Shown here in pieces: positions 52,148 to 61,840 of a stretch of DNA of 64,000 nt. The notes under the pieces are model-generated. The model ran no database searches, had not been told where the DNA came from, and saw only the letters and a list, made by a program, of their open reading frames with translations. Position numbers and translations under genes: made by a program. How positions within the stretch are numbered: position 1 is the first letter of the stretch; each line of letters opens with the position of its first letter. The DNA lies in contig NZ_JACAOS010000028.1 in NCBI RefSeq assembly GCF_013386165.1, positions 252,828-316,827 on the forward strand, given 5' to 3'. The DNA comes from Pseudomonas gingeri. Its GTDB lineage: Bacteria; Pseudomonadota; Gammaproteobacteria; Pseudomonadales; Pseudomonadaceae.

Positions 52148-54543
52148 TACCAGTTGTAAGTCACTTTACCGTAATAAAACGCGCCGCTGTAACCGTACGG
52201 CGAAAAAGTGCTGTAGGCCAGGTTGCCACCGACGTTGCCAAAGGCGTTGATCTTCTCCGGGTATTTGTCGGTGACGTTGTCGCCGCCCAGGGTGAAGACC
52301 CACTGCTTGAGCTTGTAGTCCGCCGCCAGGTCCAGCAGCCAGGCCGCCTTGAAGGTCTGGTCATTGGCCGGATCCGCCTGATAGCTGGTGAACGAGCCGT
52401 AACGCGTCAGGTTGCTGTGCAACACCCAGTTGCCGTAGCTCAGGTCGTTGCCCAGGGCCAGCTTTTGGCGCGGCGTGCTGTCACCCAGCAGGCCGAGTCG
52501 TTCACGACGATCCACCCGTACCAGGTTGGCGCCCAGTTGGTTGAGGATCGCCGGGTTGTCTTTGACGTCGGTGACCTGGGTACGGTTGTAGTTGTAGCCC
52601 ACGGTGCTGTTCCAGCGCACGCCGTTATCCAGTTGGTAGCGATAGTTGGCCACCAGGTCGATGCCGTCAGTGCTGGTGCTGGTGGCGTTGGTGAAGTAAC
52701 GCACGCTGTTGGAGGAGATGTTGCTGACACCATTGGCCTGCAGGTAGTTGAGCGCCGCGGCGTTCAAGGTCAGGTTGGACGACAGACTGATACGGTTGCT
52801 GATATCGATGCGGTAGACATCGGCGGTAATCGTCAGGTTATCCGTCGGCTCCAGCACCAGGCCAAGGCTGTAGTTGTGGGATTTCTCCGCCTTCAGCGGC
52901 TCGGCACCCAGCAGGCGCGCCACTTGGCTGTCGGCTTTGAAGACCCCGGTGTCCTGGATGGTCGAGCCGACCAGCTGCGACGAGGTGAAGGCAAAGTTCT
53001 GCTGGGCCAGGGACGGCGCACGGAAACCGTTGGAAATACTGCCGCGCAACGCCACCTGTGGGGTGAAGTCATAACGCGCCGACAAGGAGCCACTGACGTT
53101 GGAGCCGAAGTCGCTGTAGTCCTCGTGCCGCACCGCCGCCGAAGCGCTGAGTTTCTCGGTGAAGTTGGTCTCCAGATCCAGATACTCGGCGAAGTTGTGC
53201 CGCGAGTAGCTGCCGGCGTCTGTCTCACGGAAGCCGCCCAGGCCCGAGCTGCCGGTCTGGTAATAGGATTCCGGCTGACCGGCACTGACCTGATAACCCT
53301 GGCGCAGGTATTCGCCACCAAAGGCCACGGACACCGGATACGGCAGCCAGCCGAGGCTGAATTCCCGTGACAGGTCCAGGCTCAGTTGGCGCTGATCGTT
53401 GCTCAGGGCGCCGTTGTCGAACTTGCGCGGACTGTTCAGGCCCAGCGAGGTGTTGATGGTCTCGGTGTTCAACTGGTACTGGTTCTGACCGTAGTTGGCC
53501 GACAGGTCGTAGTGCCAGTCATCCGCCAGCAGGCCACGCAGGCCGACCACCAGGGAGGTGTCCTGAAGGTCGCCGCGAATCAACGGCAGGTAGCCATTGG
53601 GGAAGATCGCCGGAATGTTGTTCGAGGCATTGCTGGCGCGATAGAACCCGGCGGTCTCACCCCGGCGCTTGCTGTAACCACCGAAGCCGTAGAGCTCGAC
53701 GGCATCGTTGAAGCTGTAGGCGGAGTTGAACTGGAACTTGCCTTCGTCGGTGGCCGGCTCGCCCTGGCGGAATACCTGTTGGCCGTAGGTCGTCGAGCCG
53801 ACGCTCGCGGGCCGCAGGTCGGTGCCGGCACGGTTGGTGTAATCGTTGTCGGCGCCTTCGCCGGAAACATTGAAGAAGCCATTGTCGCCCAACGCAAAGC
53901 CGGTGTTGCCCGAGAGCTGACGCTGGATACCGTCACCTTTCTTGTACTCGCCGAACTTGCTGGTAATCGAGCCGCCGTGATCGTCTTTCTTGAGGATGAT
54001 ATTGATCACCCCGGCGATGGCATCGGAGCCATAACGCGCGGACGCGCCGTCACGCAGCACCTCGATGTGATCGATGGCCGACAGCGGGATTGCATTCAGG
54101 TCTGCCGGTGCCGAGCCTCGGCCGACGGCCCCACCCAGGTTGACGAAGGCGCTGGTGTGGCGACGCTTGCCGTTGACCAGCACCAGCACCTGATCCGGTG
54201 ACAGCCCGCGCAATTGCGCCGGGCGCACCAGCTCGGCGCCGTCCACCAGGCTTGGGCGGGGGAAGTTGATCGATGGAATCAGTCGCGCCAGTACCGTGCC
54301 CAGTTCATCCGAGCCGCTGCTGCGCAGGCTGTCGCCGCTGATCACATCGATGGGCGAGAGCGACTGGCTGGCCGTGCGCTCCTGGGAACGGGTGCCGGTG
54401 ACGATGACCGTGTCGAGCTTGGGTGTTTCGGCCGTTTCCGTCTCGGCGGCGGCTGTAGTACTGAAAGTAAAGGCGCTGGCGGCGGTCAGCAAATGTGCCG
54501 ACAAAATCGCCGTGTACAACCGTTGTTGCGTGTTGCTCCCCAT
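52147..54543 (-). CDS. TonB-dependent outer-membrane receptor
   Basis: Energised 22-strand barrel for uptake of scarce ligands. From ATG 54543 it has 798 residues with a signal peptide (ILSAHLLTAASAFTFSTTAAA). A TonB box-like DTVIVTG follows, then the plug (VLVLVNGKRRHTSAFVN, EVLRDGASARYGSDAIAGVINI) and the barrel, ending in an aromatic residue (VTYNW). No Fur box or sigma factor was seen upstream, so iron is not implied. Coupling to chaC may hint at a sulfur or thiol compound; this is speculation. Confidence 0.93.
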   Translation of the reverse strand: MGSNTQQRLYTAILSAHLLTAASAFTFSTTAAAETETAETPKLDTVIVTGTRSQERTASQSLSPIDVISGDSLRSSGSDELGTVLARLIPSINFPRPSLVDGAELVRPAQLRGLSPDQVLVLVNGKRRHTSAFVNLGGAVGRGSAPADLNAIPLSAIDHIEVLRDGASARYGSDAIAGVINIILKKDDHGGSITSKFGEYKKGDGIQRQLSGNTGFALGDNGFFNVSGEGADNDYTNRAGTDLRPASVGSTTYGQQVFRQGEPATDEGKFQFNSAYSFNDAVELYGFGGYSKRRGETAGFYRASNASNNIPAIFPNGYLPLIRGDLQDTSLVVGLRGLLADDWHYDLSANYGQNQYQLNTETINTSLGLNSPRKFDNGALSNDQRQLSLDLSREFSLGWLPYPVSVAFGGEYLRQGYQVSAGQPESYYQTGSSGLGGFRETDAGSYSRHNFAEYLDLETNFTEKLSASAAVRHEDYSDFGSNVSGSLSARYDFTPQVALRGSISNGFRAPSLAQQNFAFTSSQLVGSTIQDTGVFKADSQVARLLGAEPLKAEKSHNYSLGLVLEPTDNLTITADVYRIDISNRISLSSNLTLNAAALNYLQANGVSNISSNSVRYFTNATSTSTDGIDLVANYRYQLDNGVRWNSTVGYNYNRTQVTDVKDNPAILNQLGANLVRVDRRERLGLLGDSTPRQKLALGNDLSYGNWVLHSNLTRYGSFTSYQADPANDQTFKAAWLLDLAADYKLKQWVFTLGGDNVTDKYPEKINAFGNVGGNLAYSTFSPYGYSGAFYYGKVTYNW

Positions 54544-54844
54544 ACCGCTCCCCTTTGAATCCAAGGTCGAGGCGTCATGCCCCGAGTTCGCACAATCGGT
54601 CCGTGTGGCGAACGGTGTCGGTCATTGTGTTGTTGATTGGCAGATACAAAGCCGGTGGCCCGATAGGTATATATCCTAATGTTCTGTAACAAATAAATTA
54701 AATATCAAAATCGTATAACGATAAGCTAAACACTGCGTACGGGAAAACCCCTACAGAGACTTCAGAGGCCACGGTCTGATAATCCGATTTCGACTTACGT
54801 ATAACGGCCGCCTACTTCAACCGCTACGTTTTCACCAGGGGCCA
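54544..54844. other. Gene-free divergent region
   Basis: About 300 bases between the TonB-receptor start and the next gene. The part at 54660-54735 is AT-rich. It contains the small dyad TAGG-TATATAT-CCTA (54664-54678) and probably both divergent promoters. No coding frame is convincing. Confidence 0.5.
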
Positions 54845-55333
54845 ATGAGCATGAACCCATCCTTCCTGACCCGGGCCTTGTGCCTGTTCCTGCTGGCGCC
54901 CGCCGCCTGGGCGTCGAACACTTCGGACACGACTGACAAGGGCTTCTGGTACCTGCAGACGAGCGTCGTTACCCGCCATTTTTCGCCGGATCCGGAGCAC
55001 AACAACCACCAGGACCTGATCGGCCTGGAGCGCAATGAGGCCTCGGGGTTTCTTTACGGGGCGGCGACGTTTCGCAACTCGTTCAGCCAGCGCTCGTACT
55101 ACGCCTATGCCGGCAAGCGTTTCGACAGTGCCAGCTATCCGGTGTACCTGAAGGTCACAGGCGGCTTACTGCAAGGCTACAAAGGTGAATATCGCGACAA
55201 GATTCCGCTGAACCAGCTGGGCGTTGCGCCCGTGATCATTCCTTCCGTCGGCGCGCATTACGGACCGGTGGCGGCGGAGTTGGTGCTGCTGGGGTTCAAT
55301 GCGGCGATGATCACCACGGGGGTGCGTTTCTGA
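54845..55333 (+). CDS. Conserved secreted beta-rich protein
   Basis: It has 162 residues with a signal peptide (LTRALCLFLLAPAAWA). The body is beta-strand rich and aromatic (GFWYLQTSVVTRHFSPD, SFSQRSYYAYAGKRFDS), ending in a strand with a terminal Phe, like small outer-membrane barrels. Homologues in Pseudomonas are often labelled as transporters without evidence; function unknown. A second ATG lies six bases downstream at 54851. Confidence 0.8.
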   Translation: MSMNPSFLTRALCLFLLAPAAWASNTSDTTDKGFWYLQTSVVTRHFSPDPEHNNHQDLIGLERNEASGFLYGAATFRNSFSQRSYYAYAGKRFDSASYPVYLKVTGGLLQGYKGEYRDKIPLNQLGVAPVIIPSVGAHYGPVAAELVLLGFNAAMITTGVRF

Positions 55334-55360
55334 GAGAGTTGCAGTGCCCTTGAGCCCTCC

Positions 55361-55492
55361 TGTGGCGAGCGGGCTTGCCCGCGCTGGGGCGCGAGCGGCC
55401 CTAAAATCGGCAACCGCGTCCTATCAGATAGACCGAGATGGTCGGTTTTGCGACTGCTTCGCAGCCGAGCGCGGGCAAGCCCGCTCGCCACA
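55361..55492. repeat. REP pair of the GCGGGC class
   Basis: TGTGGCGAGCGGGCTTGCCC and GGGCAAGCCCGCTCGCCACA are inverted copies about 95 bases apart. This third REP subclass is found only here in the window. Confidence 0.9.
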
Positions 55493-55531
55493 AGACTGTG
55501 CTCGGTTTTAAACGGCCTTGACTGACCGGCA

Positions 55532-56500
55532 TTAAGGCCTTGGTGCGTAGGCAAACACATCGGCACGCATCTGGTGCGCATCCATCCCGGCATTCACCAG
55601 CGCGTCCAGGGTCGCGTAGATCATGGCCGGCGAACCGCTGGCATAGACACTCACCCCTGACAGGTCGGCAATGTCTTCGCGAACCGCTTCATGCAGCATG
55701 CCGCAACGCCCTTCCCAGCCACACAAATCGCTGACCACCTTGTGCAGGAACAGGTTCGGCAACTGCTTCCACTCTTCCCAGTGCTCCAGCGTGTAGAAAT
55801 CCTCGGGCCGACGCACACCCCAGTACAAGTGCACCGGGTGCTGGAAGCCATTGGAGCGGCAATGCTCGATCAGGCTGTTCATCTGCGCCATGCCGGTTCC
55901 CGCCGCGATCAACACCAGCGGTCCATCGGGCAACTGGGCCAGGTGAGTATCGCCAAACGGCAGTTCGACCCGCGCCATGCCGTTGCGCTGCAACTGCTCG
56001 ATCAAGCTCTGGGCACTGGCTTCACGGACCAGCACATGCAGCTCAAGATCACGCCCGGCGTGGGGTGCCGAGGCCAGGGAAAACGCCGACTTCTCGCCGC
56101 TGTCGCGCTCGATCATCAGGTACTGCCCGGCGTGGTAACGCGGCGGCTTGCCCGCCGGCGCCCGCAGGCGCACACGCCAGACATCGCCACCGATCTCGGC
56201 ACATTCGATCAACTGGCAGGCCAGCTTTCGCACCGGCAGTTCTCCTTGCGCAAGCACGCCATCCCACAGGACCACACAGTCTTCCAGGGGTTCGGCAATA
56301 CAAGTGTAGAACTCGCCATGATCACGCACGTCACCGGCCTGCGCGACCCGCCCTTCCACCAACAACGCCGCGCACACATGGCAGTTGCCATTGCGACAGC
56401 TTTGCGGGCAGTCATAACCCAGGCGCCGGGCACCGTCGAGAATCCGCTCGCCGGGCCGTATTTCAAGCACGGCACCGGACGGCTGCAAGGTCACACGCAT
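55532..56500 (-). CDS. 2Fe-2S ferredoxin-NAD(P)H flavin reductase
   Basis: Electron-transfer protein of 322 residues. An N-terminal plant-type ferredoxin (CPQSCRNGNCHVC plus a later Cys in FYTCIAEP) is followed by an FAD domain (YHAGQYLMI) and an NAD domain (LVLIAAGTGMAQMNSLIEH). Resembles CDP-6-deoxyglucoseen reductase and Fre-type proteins. It overlaps ubiD by one base (TGATG), recalling the ubiD-fre order of E. coli; it may supply reduced flavin for UbiX/UbiD chemistry. Confidence 0.88.
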   Translation of the reverse strand: MRVTLQPSGAVLEIRPGERILDGARRLGYDCPQSCRNGNCHVCAALLVEGRVAQAGDVRDHGEFYTCIAEPLEDCVVLWDGVLAQGELPVRKLACQLIECAEIGGDVWRVRLRAPAGKPPRYHAGQYLMIERDSGEKSAFSLASAPHAGRDLELHVLVREASAQSLIEQLQRNGMARVELPFGDTHLAQLPDGPLVLIAAGTGMAQMNSLIEHCRSNGFQHPVHLYWGVRRPEDFYTLEHWEEWKQLPNLFLHKVVSDLCGWEGRCGMLHEAVREDIADLSGVSVYASGSPAMIYATLDALVNAGMDAHQMRADVFAYAPRP

Positions 56501-57966
56501 CAATCTATTCCTAACTGATTCCAAATGGCGTCGACCCGGCGGGTCACGGCCTCATCCTTGACGATCACCCGGCCCCACTCACGTGTGGTCTCGCCGGGCC
56601 ATTTGTGCGTGGCATCGAGCCCCATCTTCGAACCCAGGCCGGACACCGGCGAGGCGAAGTCGAGGTAGTCGATCGGCGTGTTATCGATCATCACCGTGTC
56701 GCGCTTGGGGTCCATGCGCGTGGTGATGGCCCAGATCACGTCGTTCCAGTCGCGGGCGTTGATATCGTCGTCGGTGACGATAACGAACTTGGTATACATG
56801 AACTGTCGCAAAAACGACCAGACACCCAACATGACGCGCTTGGCGTGGCCCGGATACGACTTCTTCATGGTCACGATGGCCATGCGGTACGAGCAACCTT
56901 CCGGCGGCAGGTAGAAGTCGGTGATTTCCGGGAACTGCTTCTGCAGGATCGGTACGAACACTTCGTTCAGCGCCACACCGAGAATTGCCGGCTCATCGGG
57001 TGGCCGACCGGTGTAGGTGCTGTGGTAGATCGGCTTGATCCGGTGGGTGATGCGCTCCACGGTAAACACCGGGAAGCTGTCGACTTCGTTGTAATAGCCG
57101 GTGTGGTCGCCGTATGGGCCTTCCGGGGCCATCTCGCCCGGATGGATCACGCCTTCCAGGACGATTTCCGCCGACGCCGGCACTTGCAGGTCATTGCCAC
57201 GGCACTTGATCAGCTCGGTGCGGTTGCCCCGCAGCAGGCCGGCAAAGGCGTATTCGGAGAGGCTGTCCGGCACCGGGGTGACGGCGCCGAGAATGGTCGC
57301 CGGGTCCGCGCCCAGGGCCACGGACACCGGGAACGGCTGACCCGGATGCTTCTCGCACCACTCGCGGTAATCCAGCGCACCGCCACGGTGGCTGAGCCAG
57401 CGCATGATCACCTTGTTGCGGGCGATCACCTGCTGGCGATAGATGCCGAGGTTCTGGCGGTCCTTGTTCGGTCCCTTGGTGACCGTCAGGCCCCAGGTGA
57501 TCAGCGGCGCGACGTCGCCCGGCCAGCAATGCTGCACCGGCAACTTGCCGAGGTCGACGTCATCGCCTTCGATGATGATTTCCTGGCAAGGCGCGTCCTT
57601 GACCACCTTGGGGGCCATGGCAATGATCTTGCGGAAGATCGGCAGCTTGGACCAGGCGTCCTTGAGCCCCTTGGGCGGCTCCGGTTCCTTGAGGAACGCC
57701 AGCAGCTTGCCGATTTCCCGCAGCTCGCTGACCGCCTCGGCGCCCATGCCCAGGGCCACGCGCTCAGGCGTGCCGAACAGGTTGCCGAGCACCGGGATAT
57801 CAAACCCGGTGGGCTTTTCGAATAGCAGCGCCGGCCCCTTGGCCCGCAGGGTGCGGTCGCAGACCTCGGTCATTTCCAGGATGGGGGATACCGGAACCTG
57901 GATGCGCTTGAGTTCGCCGCGCTGTTCCAGGCCGCTGATAAAGTCGCGCAAGTCGCGATACTGCAT
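56500..57966 (-). CDS. ubiD: 4-hydroxy-3-polyprenylbenzoate decarboxylase
   Basis: Prenyl-FMN decarboxylase of ubiquinone synthesis. ATG 57966 gives 488 residues (MQYRDLRDFISGLEQRGELK). The family motifs QHCWPGDVAPLITWGLTVT and the catalytic segment EIVLEGVIHPGEMAPEGPYGDHTGYY are intact. Followed by the ferredoxin reductase gene with an overlapping start. Confidence 0.96.
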   Translation of the reverse strand: MQYRDLRDFISGLEQRGELKRIQVPVSPILEMTEVCDRTLRAKGPALLFEKPTGFDIPVLGNLFGTPERVALGMGAEAVSELREIGKLLAFLKEPEPPKGLKDAWSKLPIFRKIIAMAPKVVKDAPCQEIIIEGDDVDLGKLPVQHCWPGDVAPLITWGLTVTKGPNKDRQNLGIYRQQVIARNKVIMRWLSHRGGALDYREWCEKHPGQPFPVSVALGADPATILGAVTPVPDSLSEYAFAGLLRGNRTELIKCRGNDLQVPASAEIVLEGVIHPGEMAPEGPYGDHTGYYNEVDSFPVFTVERITHRIKPIYHSTYTGRPPDEPAILGVALNEVFVPILQKQFPEITDFYLPPEGCSYRMAIVTMKKSYPGHAKRVMLGVWSFLRQFMYTKFVIVTDDDINARDWNDVIWAITTRMDPKRDTVMIDNTPIDYLDFASPVSGLGSKMGLDATHKWPGETTREWGRVIVKDEAVTRRVDAIWNQLGID

Positions 57967-58056
57967 GCGTGAGCCTCGTAGATCCGTGGCGTTCGGGGTG
58001 GGCAGTTTACCCGGTTCGTCCTGATACCGCGCAATCGAACAACACCCGGACAGCAA

Positions 58057-58078
58057 AAAGCCGGGTTTCCCCGGCTTT
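58057..58078 (-). terminator. Rho gene terminator
   Basis: AAAGCCGGG pairs with CCCGGCTTT around TTTC, and on the minus strand a T-run follows. It lies 18 bases after the rho stop. Confidence 0.9.
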
Positions 58079-58095
58079 CTGCGGTCCTGCTCGAC

Positions 58096-59355
58096 TTACT
58101 TGCGTTTCATCGACAGGAAGAACTCATCGTTGGTCTTGGTCTGTTTCAGCTTGTCGATCAAGAACTCGATGGCAGCGACTTCATCCATGGGATGCAGCAG
58201 CTTGCGCAGGATCCACATGCGCTGCAGCTCGTCGTCGGCCGTCAGCAACTCTTCGCGGCGGGTGCCGGAACGGTTGATGTTGATGGCCGGGAAGACGCGC
58301 TTTTCAGCGATCTTGCGGTCCAGGGGCAGTTCCATGTTGCCGGTACCCTTGAACTCTTCGTAGATCACTTCGTCCATCTTCGAGCCGGTTTCAACCAGCG
58401 CGGTGGCGATAATGGTCAGCGAACCGCCTTCCTCGATGTTGCGCGCGGCACCGAAGAAACGCTTCGGTTTCTCCAGGGCGTGGGCGTCGACACCACCGGT
58501 CAGGACCTTGCCGGAGCTCGGGATCACGGTGTTGTAGGCACGGGCCAGACGGGTGATCGAGTCGAGCAGGATGACCACGTCTTTCTTGTGCTCGACCAGG
58601 CGCTTGGCCTTCTCGATGACCATCTCGGCCACTTGCACGTGACGGGTCGGTGGCTCGTCGAACGTCGAGGCAACCACTTCGCCGCGCACGGTGCGCTGCA
58701 TTTCGGTCACTTCTTCCGGGCGCTCGTCGATCAGCAGAACGATCAAGTGCACTTCCGGGTTGTTGCGGGTGATGTTCGCCGCAATGTTCTGCAGCATGAT
58801 CGTCTTGCCGGCTTTCGGCGGCGCCACGATCAGGCCGCGCTGGCCTTTACCGATCGGAGCACAGAGGTCGATCACGCGACCGGTCAGGTCTTCGGTGGAA
58901 CCGTTACCGGCTTCCATCTTCATGCGCACGGTCGGGAACAGCGGGGTCAGGTTCTCGAAGAGAATCTTGTTCTTCGCGTTTTCCGGACGATCGAAGTTGA
59001 TCGTGTCGACCTTGAGCAGAGCGAAATAACGCTCACCTTCCTTCGGCGGACGGATCTTGCCGACGATGGTGTCACCGGTACGCAAGTTGAAGCGGCGGAT
59101 CTGGCTTGGCGAGACGTAGATGTCGTCCGGGCCGGCCAGGTAGGAGGCGTCCGCAGAGCGGAGAAAGCCGAAGCCGTCCTGGAGGATCTCCAGCACGCCA
59201 TCACCGGAGATTTCCTCGCCGCTTTTCGCGTGCTTTTTCAGCAGGGAGAAAATCACATCCTGCTTGCGCGAACGGGCCATATTTTCTATGCCCATCTGTT
59301 CGGCCAATTCGAGCAGTTCGGTAATCGGCTTTTGCTTGAGTTCAGTCAGATTCAT
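58096..59355 (-). CDS. rho: Transcription termination factor Rho
   Basis: Hexameric RNA helicase that ends transcription at rut sites. It has 419 residues with an N-terminal helical part, an RNA-binding cold-shock-like domain (GFLRSADASYLAGPDDIYVS), and an ATPase domain with Walker A PPKAGKTIML, the ATPase acidic motif LLIDERPEEVTEM and the Q-loop DSITRLARAYN. Essential-type gene, monocistronic. Confidence 0.98.
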   Translation of the reverse strand: MNLTELKQKPITELLELAEQMGIENMARSRKQDVIFSLLKKHAKSGEEISGDGVLEILQDGFGFLRSADASYLAGPDDIYVSPSQIRRFNLRTGDTIVGKIRPPKEGERYFALLKVDTINFDRPENAKNKILFENLTPLFPTVRMKMEAGNGSTEDLTGRVIDLCAPIGKGQRGLIVAPPKAGKTIMLQNIAANITRNNPEVHLIVLLIDERPEEVTEMQRTVRGEVVASTFDEPPTRHVQVAEMVIEKAKRLVEHKKDVVILLDSITRLARAYNTVIPSSGKVLTGGVDAHALEKPKRFFGAARNIEEGGSLTIIATALVETGSKMDEVIYEEFKGTGNMELPLDRKIAEKRVFPAININRSGTRREELLTADDELQRMWILRKLLHPMDEVAAIEFLIDKLKQTKTNDEFFLSMKRK

Positions 59356-59554
59356 ATAGGAATGACGTAATCATTTATGGAGGGGGGAGAAATTAAGCTT
59401 TTGGCTTAATGAGGCCGCGCCGCAGAGAAGGCGACAGGATCGCGTACTTATTCGAAATGGAGTGCGTCGGCGACGGCTTGCAGGGGGCAGTGGAGAAACC
59501 AGTGCGGGGCCGAATGTAACACCTGAAATTCTGGACGTCTAGCCCCTTGGAACG
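59356..59554 (-). promoter_or_regulatory. Rho leader and promoter region
   Basis: About 200 bases between rho and the trxA terminator contain no gene. In other bacteria rho controls its own leader; a candidate attenuator is not obvious by eye here. Confidence 0.4.
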
Positions 59555-59586
59555 AAAAAAGCCCCGCTATTTGCGGGGCCTTTTTT
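59555..59586 (-). terminator. trxA terminator
   Basis: GCCCCGC and GCGGGGC around a TATTT-like loop, with AAAAAA on one side and TTTTTT on the other: a strong, likely bidirectional intrinsic terminator just after the trxA stop. Confidence 0.92.
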
Positions 59587-59598
59587 GACGACGCCGAG

Positions 59599-59925
59599 TT
59601 ACAGGTGGGCGTCGAGGAAAGCGGTCAATTGCGACTTGGACAGTGCGCCGACCTTGGTCGCTTCAACGTTGCCGTTCTTGAACAGCATCAGGGTCGGGAT
59701 ACCACGCACGCCGTGCTTGGCCGGGGTTTCCTGGTTCTCGTCGATGTTCAGCTTGGCGACGACCAGTTTACCGTGGTAGGTGGTGGCGATCTCGTCCAGA
59801 ACCGGGGCGATCATCTTGCAAGGACCGCACCATTCAGCCCAGTAGTCGACCAGTACAGGGTGCTGGGCCTTGAGAACTTCCGCCTCGAAGGAAGCATCGG
59901 TGACGTGCTTGATGTGTTCGCTCAT
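59599..59925 (-). CDS. trxA: Thioredoxin 1
   Basis: Cytosolic disulfide reductase of 108 residues with the active site WCGPCK and the cis-proline motif GIPTLMLFK. GGAG precedes the ATG at 59925. Upstream of rho on the same strand, the conserved trxA-rho order. Confidence 0.97.
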   Translation of the reverse strand: MSEHIKHVTDASFEAEVLKAQHPVLVDYWAEWCGPCKMIAPVLDEIATTYHGKLVVAKLNIDENQETPAKHGVRGIPTLMLFKNGNVEATKVGALSKSQLTAFLDAHL

Positions 59926-60074
59926 GGAAGTCTCCGTGATTATAAGCAGAAAAAAACGTGGCCCATCATAGCCGGCCTTCCTACGTACAGGAAGCTACAG
60001 TTGATTGAGTCTAACTATGACAAATCATTAGTTTGGGTATAGCCAATACGGCCCCCGGGTACAAATGCCAATAG

Positions 60075-60776
60075 TCAGCTGGGCGTGACGAAGGCAATGC
60101 CGGTGCGCAGGGCCGCATTGCGCACATGCTCCTGCATCGCCTTCTGGGCCGGCCCCGAGGCCCGGCGCGCCAGGGCGCGGAGGATCTTGCGGTGTTCCTG
60201 CCAGGTTTCCATGGCCCGCTCCGCCCGGATGAACGGCAACTTCTGGCTTTCCAGGAACAGCTCGGCACTGGCACTGAGGATGCCGGCCATCGCCTGGTTA
60301 CCGCTGGCCAGCAGGATGCGTCGGTGAAAGTCGAAATCCAGCCGCGCGGCCGCCTCGAAATCCCCGGCCTTGAGTTCCAGGCGCAGGGCCTCGACGTTGT
60401 CCTGCAAGGCATCCAGCTCATCGGCGGTCAGGGTCACCGCAGCCAAGCCGGCGGCAAAGCCCTCCAGGGCATAGCGCAACTGGAAGATATCCTCCGCCGA
60501 GGCCTGGGCGGCGAACGGCCAGGCCAGGCCGCCGGCCATCGGCACCAGCTCCACCGGAGCCTGCACAAATACGCCCTTGCCCGGCTGCACGCTGATCACC
60601 CCCAGGGCACTGAGGGACGACAAGGCCTCGCGCAGCGACGCCCGGCTCACCCCCAACCGGAGTGCCAGGTCGCGCTGCGAAGGCAGCACGTCGCCGGGGC
60701 CGAAGCCTTCGTCGGCGATCAGTTTGCGGATGGCTTGCAGCGCCACTTCCGGGACGGCACGGGAGATCGAATTCAT
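60075..60776 (-). CDS. GntR/FadR-family transcriptional regulator
   Basis: It has 233 residues with an N-terminal GntR winged helix (GDVLPSQRDLALRLGVSRASLREALSSL) and a C-terminal FadR-type (FCD) helical domain with metal-site-like His residues (DFHRRILLASGN, HVRNAAL). Divergent from the amino-acid ABC operon, which is its likely target. The effector is unknown. Confidence 0.92.
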   Translation of the reverse strand: MNSISRAVPEVALQAIRKLIADEGFGPGDVLPSQRDLALRLGVSRASLREALSSLSALGVISVQPGKGVFVQAPVELVPMAGGLAWPFAAQASAEDIFQLRYALEGFAAGLAAVTLTADELDALQDNVEALRLELKAGDFEAAARLDFDFHRRILLASGNQAMAGILSASAELFLESQKLPFIRAERAMETWQEHRKILRALARRASGPAQKAMQEHVRNAALRTGIAFVTPS

Positions 60777-61030
60777 TGTTTTTTTCAGCTGTCGGTCCGG
60801 GAAAGCGCTAGTTGTAAAGCTATTGGCGAGCTACGGCAAGTCACGCCCAGCACTGGGTCAGCGTCACGAATGAATGCTCGATAAGAGGGCGAAAAGCCCT
60901 CCAACTGTTCAGACCAGTAAGACCATGAAAAGCCCCGCCATACCAGCAGGAGCCTGGCTTGGGGCAAGTGTGGCATGGGCTGTGCACTGCCCCAGGACAG
61001 AGATCACCCTTCTGGATTCGGAGAGTTGCC

Positions 61031-61816
61031 ATGACCAAACGCCGCAGCGCCCTGCTCACTGCCCTGTTGGCCAGCCTGATGCTGAGTCAGGCTCCCGCCC
61101 ACGCCAATGGCCTGGACGACATCATCGCCCGGGGCACCCTCAAGGTCGCCGTGCCCCAGGACTTCCCGCCGTTCGGTTCGGTCGGCCCGGACATGAAACC
61201 CCGCGGCCTGGACATCGACACCGCAAAACTGCTGGCCGAGCAACTCAAGGTCAAGCTGGAACTGACCCCGGTCAACAGCACCAACCGCATTCCGTTCCTC
61301 ACCACCGGCAAGGTCGACCTGGTGATTTCCAGCCTCGGCAAAAATGCCGAGCGGGAGAAGGTCATCGACTTTTCCCGGGCCTATGCGCCCTTCTACCTCG
61401 CGGTCTTCGGCCCGCCGGACGCCAAGATCGAAGGCCTGGCTGACCTCAAGGGCAAGACCATCAGCGTCACCCGTGGCGCCATCGAAGACATCGAGCTGAC
61501 CGCCGTGGCGCCCGAAGGCGTGACCATCAAGCGCTTCGAGGACAACAACACCACTATCGCGGCTTACCTGGCCAAGCAGGTCGACCTGATTGCCAGCGGC
61601 AACGTGGTGATGGTCGCCATCGCCGAGCGCAACCCGAAACGCATCCCCGCGCTGAAGGTCAAGCTCAAGGACTCTCCGGTCTATGTCGGCGTGAACAAGA
61701 ACGAACCGGCCCTGCTGGAAAAAGTGAACCAGATCCTCGCCACGGCCAAGGCCGACGGCAGCCTGGAGAAGAATGCCCAACTGTGGCTCAAGCAACCGCT
61801 TCCGGCCGATCTCTGA
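61031..61816 (+). CDS. Polar amino-acid ABC transporter binding protein
   Basis: A 261-residue periplasmic protein (SBP family 3) with a signal peptide (LLTALLASLMLSQAPAHA). The mature part starts NGLDDIIARGTLKVAVPQDFPPFG, and the motif GLDIDTAKLLAEQL is typical. ATG 61031 follows GGAGAG. First gene of a four-gene operon; substrate not predictable. Confidence 0.93.
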   Translation: MTKRRSALLTALLASLMLSQAPAHANGLDDIIARGTLKVAVPQDFPPFGSVGPDMKPRGLDIDTAKLLAEQLKVKLELTPVNSTNRIPFLTTGKVDLVISSLGKNAEREKVIDFSRAYAPFYLAVFGPPDAKIEGLADLKGKTISVTRGAIEDIELTAVAPEGVTIKRFEDNNTTIAAYLAKQVDLIASGNVVMVAIAERNPKRIPALKVKLKDSPVYVGVNKNEPALLEKVNQILATAKADGSLEKNAQLWLKQPLPADL

Positions 61817-61840
61817 CCGCGTTCGCCTGAGGTCCGCTCC

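Noticed and set aside
60809..60822. Imperfect dyad TAGTTGTAAAGCTA as operator for the GntR regulator
   Set aside because: Only five of seven positions match between arms; too weak to annotate.
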